From Methanosarcina mazei S-6 (GTDB lineage: Archaea > Halobacteriota > Methanosarcinia > Methanosarcinales > Methanosarcinaceae), in NCBI RefSeq assembly GCF_000970205.1, contig NZ_CP009512.1, positions 2,666,001 through 2,730,000 of the forward strand: 64,000 nt of DNA, given 5' to 3'. Made by a program: the position numbers and the translations under genes. The notes under the pieces were generated by a model. That model was not told the origin of the DNA. It made no database searches and worked only from the letters and a program-made list of their open reading frames with translations. Shown one piece after another: positions 62,039 to 64,000 of the stretch (its first letter is position 1; the number at the start of each line of letters is the position of its first letter).

Positions 62039-62086
62039 GACTCTGTATCCTTTTCCTTTCACCACAAAAAAACAGGATGCAGAGTC
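62039..62086. repeat. Hairpin just before the transposase start
   Basis: GACTCTGTATCCT (62039-62051) pairs with AGGATGCAGAGTC (62074-62086), one mismatch in thirteen. The second arm ends one base before the ATG at 62088. A read-through transcript from outside would fold here and hide the start region; a transcript that starts inside the first arm would not. This limits transposase expression from outside promoters (inference). Confidence 0.7.
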
Positions 62087-62087
62087 A

Positions 62088-63215
62088 ATGGTAGATTTAT
62101 TCTCACTCATAAAAGATTATCTTGTCGATCAGGAAGATGGAATTCGCCATTTAATTACGTGGTTTTTAAATCTCGTAATGGAGGAGGAAGCCCTCCTCCA
62201 GGTTGGTGCACAACGTTATGAGAGGACTGATTCTCGTAAAGCCAGTAGAAATGGCTACAAACCCCGAACCCTCCTTACCAAGTATGGAGAACTTGAATTA
62301 TTAAAACCTCAATTCCGTGAGTTTCCCTTTGAAACTCAGGTATTTGAGAAATATTCCCGAGTTGAACAGGCCATCTTATCCGCTGTAGCTGAATCTTACC
62401 TGCAAGGCGTTTCCACCCGAAGGGTGGATAAGGTCATGACTGCTTTGGGAGTTGAGGGAATCTCAGCCTCTTCAGTTTCCAGGATTACAAAAGAGCTGGA
62501 TGAGAAAGTTTCAGAATTTTTGTCAAAGCCAATAGAACACGAAATTCCTTATTTGTTTATTGATGCTACTTATCTCAAAGTAAGAGATGGACTTCATTAC
62601 GAAAATAAAGCTCTCTTTATAGTTTCTGGAGTCAGGGATGATGGTTTTCGCGAGATTCTTGGAGCAAGATTGGCAGACAGCGAAGACTCTCTGTTCTGGC
62701 AAGATCTATTCGAAGACCTGAAAGAAAGAGGGTTAAGAGGTGTCAAGTTAATTGTTTCTGATGGTCATAAAGGAATACAAAAAGCAGTTAGAGAATCCTT
62801 TATCGGATCAAGCTGGCAGATGTGCCACGTTCATCTGATAAGGCAAGCTCTAAAAAAGGTTCAAAAAAAGAAGCAAAAAGAAGTAGCAGATAAGATAAAA
62901 GAAGCATTGGTAGACCGTCATAAATACAATGATTTGATAAGGGAACTGGATAAGATGGAATATAAAAGTGCAGCTGATACTCTTGAGAATTTTCAGTATG
63001 ATGTAATGAATTACATGCAGTTTCCACAGAGTCATTGGAGAAAAATAAGGACGACAAATATGATGGAGAGAACTAACAAGGAGATAAAAAGAAGAACCAA
63101 AGTTGTAGGAGCATTCCCTAACCAGGAATCAGTATTGAGACTGGTAGTCTCAATACTCATTGATATAAATGAAGACTGGATTACTGGAAACAGGTATATA
63201 GTAATGGAGCAGTAA
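62088..63215 (+). CDS. IS256-family (mutator-type) transposase
   Basis: The start is placed at ATG 62088 (MVDLFSLIKDYL), giving 375 residues; an upstream TTG at 62037 would be in the hairpin. The DDE triad is D in IPYLFIDATYLKVRD, D in LIVSDGHKGIQKAV and E in MMERTNKEIKRRTKVVGAFPN. QMCHVHLIRQAL is the C-x-x-H signature of the family. The frame is intact and no accessory gene is present, so the element may be active. Confidence 0.95.
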   Translation: MVDLFSLIKDYLVDQEDGIRHLITWFLNLVMEEEALLQVGAQRYERTDSRKASRNGYKPRTLLTKYGELELLKPQFREFPFETQVFEKYSRVEQAILSAVAESYLQGVSTRRVDKVMTALGVEGISASSVSRITKELDEKVSEFLSKPIEHEIPYLFIDATYLKVRDGLHYENKALFIVSGVRDDGFREILGARLADSEDSLFWQDLFEDLKERGLRGVKLIVSDGHKGIQKAVRESFIGSSWQMCHVHLIRQALKKVQKKKQKEVADKIKEALVDRHKYNDLIRELDKMEYKSAADTLENFQYDVMNYMQFPQSHWRKIRTTNMMERTNKEIKRRTKVVGAFPNQESVLRLVVSILIDINEDWITGNRYIVMEQ

Positions 63216-63483
63216 TCAAAAAAGAAGACTAAGGGGTATAGAGCAAATTTTACAGAAAATTAGGCACACTGCCAACTCATCTTCATAGAAAAATAATTTC
63301 AGATAAAAAAGCTGGTAAATCGGAGAACCTTTCTTTCAAAAATTTATTTCTTTGAGAAAAAAAGTGATATCACCAATCACAAACAAACTATTTTTAAAAT
63401 AAGGTATATTATAAGAAAATATTATTATTTAATAGGATTATATTGAATTGGGAGTAAAAAAGAAATTAACTCAAGGGGGAATC

Positions 63484-64000
63484 ATGGCAATAAAAAAACT
63501 TATCCTGCTTTTTATAGTCCTGTCAGTCTTAATCTCCGGCTGCCTTAATTCAGGAGAAGAGCAGGAGCTGGAAGATGAAGATTCCGGGGATTCAGGAAGT
63601 TCCGGAGGGTATTCTGGAGGGCAGAGATACGAGGAAGTGCAAACAGCAGAAGAAACAATAACATCAGAAGAATTGGGAACGCCTGTAGAGACAGAAACGT
63701 TTGAGGAGATAGAGACTCCTTTTGAAACAGAAACAGCTGAAGAAACGCTGACTCCGGAAGGCGCTGGCACAATTGCAGAAGGGCAAACCGAAAACCTGAC
63801 GGAAGAAGAAACCTCGCAGCCTGCGGAAACCGAACCGAGAACGTACCTCGTAAGGCTCAGGGAATATGTGATCATCCCTTCGGAGCTGGAAATCAATGTA
63901 GGGGATCTCGTGGTATGGAGAAACTTTGAAGATAGCGTTTTTACCCTGACCAGCGAGGAAGGGCTTTTCGAGGACCAGAGGCTAGGATACGGGAACACCT
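63484..64000 (+). CDS. Lipoprotein paralogue, 3' end beyond the window
   Basis: The frame starts at ATG 63484 after AAGGGGGAA and is open to the window end (172 residues visible). A signal with lipobox LISGC (cysteine about 20) is followed by a Ser/Gly/Glu-rich and then Thr/Glu-rich linker. The start of the same cupredoxin-like domain as in the gene at 61118 is seen (YLVRLREYVIIPSELEINVGDLVVWRNFEDSVFTLTSEEGLFEDQRL). The two genes are a tandem duplicate separated by the repeat array and IS256. Confidence 0.85.
   Translation, partial: MAIKKLILLFIVLSVLISGCLNSGEEQELEDEDSGDSGSSGGYSGGQRYEEVQTAEETITSEELGTPVETETFEEIETPFETETAEETLTPEGAGTIAEGQTENLTEEETSQPAETEPRTYLVRLREYVIIPSELEINVGDLVVWRNFEDSVFTLTSEEGLFEDQRLGYGNT

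Larger units (their letters stand above)
62006..63273 (+). mobile_element. IS256-family insertion sequence with 8-bp target duplication
   Basis: The terminal inverted repeats are about 26 bp: GGCAGTGTACCGAAAGTTCT at 62006 and the complement of the right end, GGCAGTGTGCCTAATTTTCT, ending at 63273. They differ at about five positions in 26. The flanks carry an exact 8-bp direct repeat AACTCATC, at 61998-62005 and 63274-63281, as expected for IS256. The element holds one intact transposase gene and is recent by this evidence. It lies between two paralogous lipoprotein genes. Confidence 0.94.

Overview
The window reads as a chromosomal segment of a methanogenic archaeon of the genus Methanosarcina (inference). 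The informational genes are archaeal (L21e, RpoF/Rpo4, DUF655, RsmA with a HemK2-type methylase, Pus10, TrmY). Intergenic DNA is AT-rich and full of short tandem repeats. Extracytoplasmic proteins carry NosD, PKD and YVTN repeats or lipoboxes, and one transposase contains an in-frame amber codon of the kind Methanosarcina reads as pyrrolysine. No tRNA, rRNA or CRISPR array was recognised.

Region by region. 0-4 kb: an IS66 element (189-1717) with an exact 8-bp target duplication sits inside the signal-peptide codons of a NosD/PKD/YVTN surface protein. 4.2-7.7 kb: a twin-arginine translocation locus with two divergent tatC genes and two tatA genes. 7.8-9.5 kb: a Nudix hydrolase and an AmrS-type radical SAM protein. 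9.7-14.2 kb: a ferrous-iron locus feoA-feoA-feoB-membrane protein-feoC-like, followed by a DtxR-type regulator; a palindrome overlaps the feo TATA box. 14.4-21 kb: a NikABCDE/Opp-type ABC importer operon followed by a SAM methyltransferase. 22-31 kb: a DUF4177 protein, a CooC-like ATPase, a second AmrS, an Mth938-like protein, a DUF362 ferredoxin, a TPR protein with a His/Asp-rich insert and the RsgA GTPase, with a decayed copy of the rsgA 3' end on the far side of the TPR gene.

31-47.5 kb is an accessory region: two nested palindromic elements, a catalase, a GC-rich multi-stem candidate RNA, a DEAD-box helicase, GNAT, an alpha/beta hydrolase, an IS200/IS605 element with tnpA and tnpB, a Qnr-like pentapeptide protein, a chloramphenicol acetyltransferase (CAT) family gene, a toxin-antitoxin pair, a lipoprotein plus membrane pentapeptide-repeat pair lying between two fragments of a second CAT copy, a ferredoxin-flavodoxin and a TetR regulator. 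47.8-60.4 kb is mostly conserved core: NudC, a P-type cation ATPase, the HemK2/RsmA/DUF655/RpoF/L21e cluster, Pus10 and TrmY (two enzymes of tRNA T-loop modification), a phosphoesterase and an MgtC/DUF4010 membrane protein. 61-64 kb: two paralogous Thr/Glu-rich lipoproteins flank an IS256-type element (62006-63273) that also has an exact 8-bp target duplication; the second lipoprotein runs off the window.

Most notable: the reconstructable IS66 insertion and its amber codon, the candidate structured RNA near 34 kb, the CAT fragments flanking a two-gene insert, a TatC that lacks both glutamates known to bind the twin-arginine signal, the paired palindromic elements near 31.4 kb, and a likely CTG start for rsmA.
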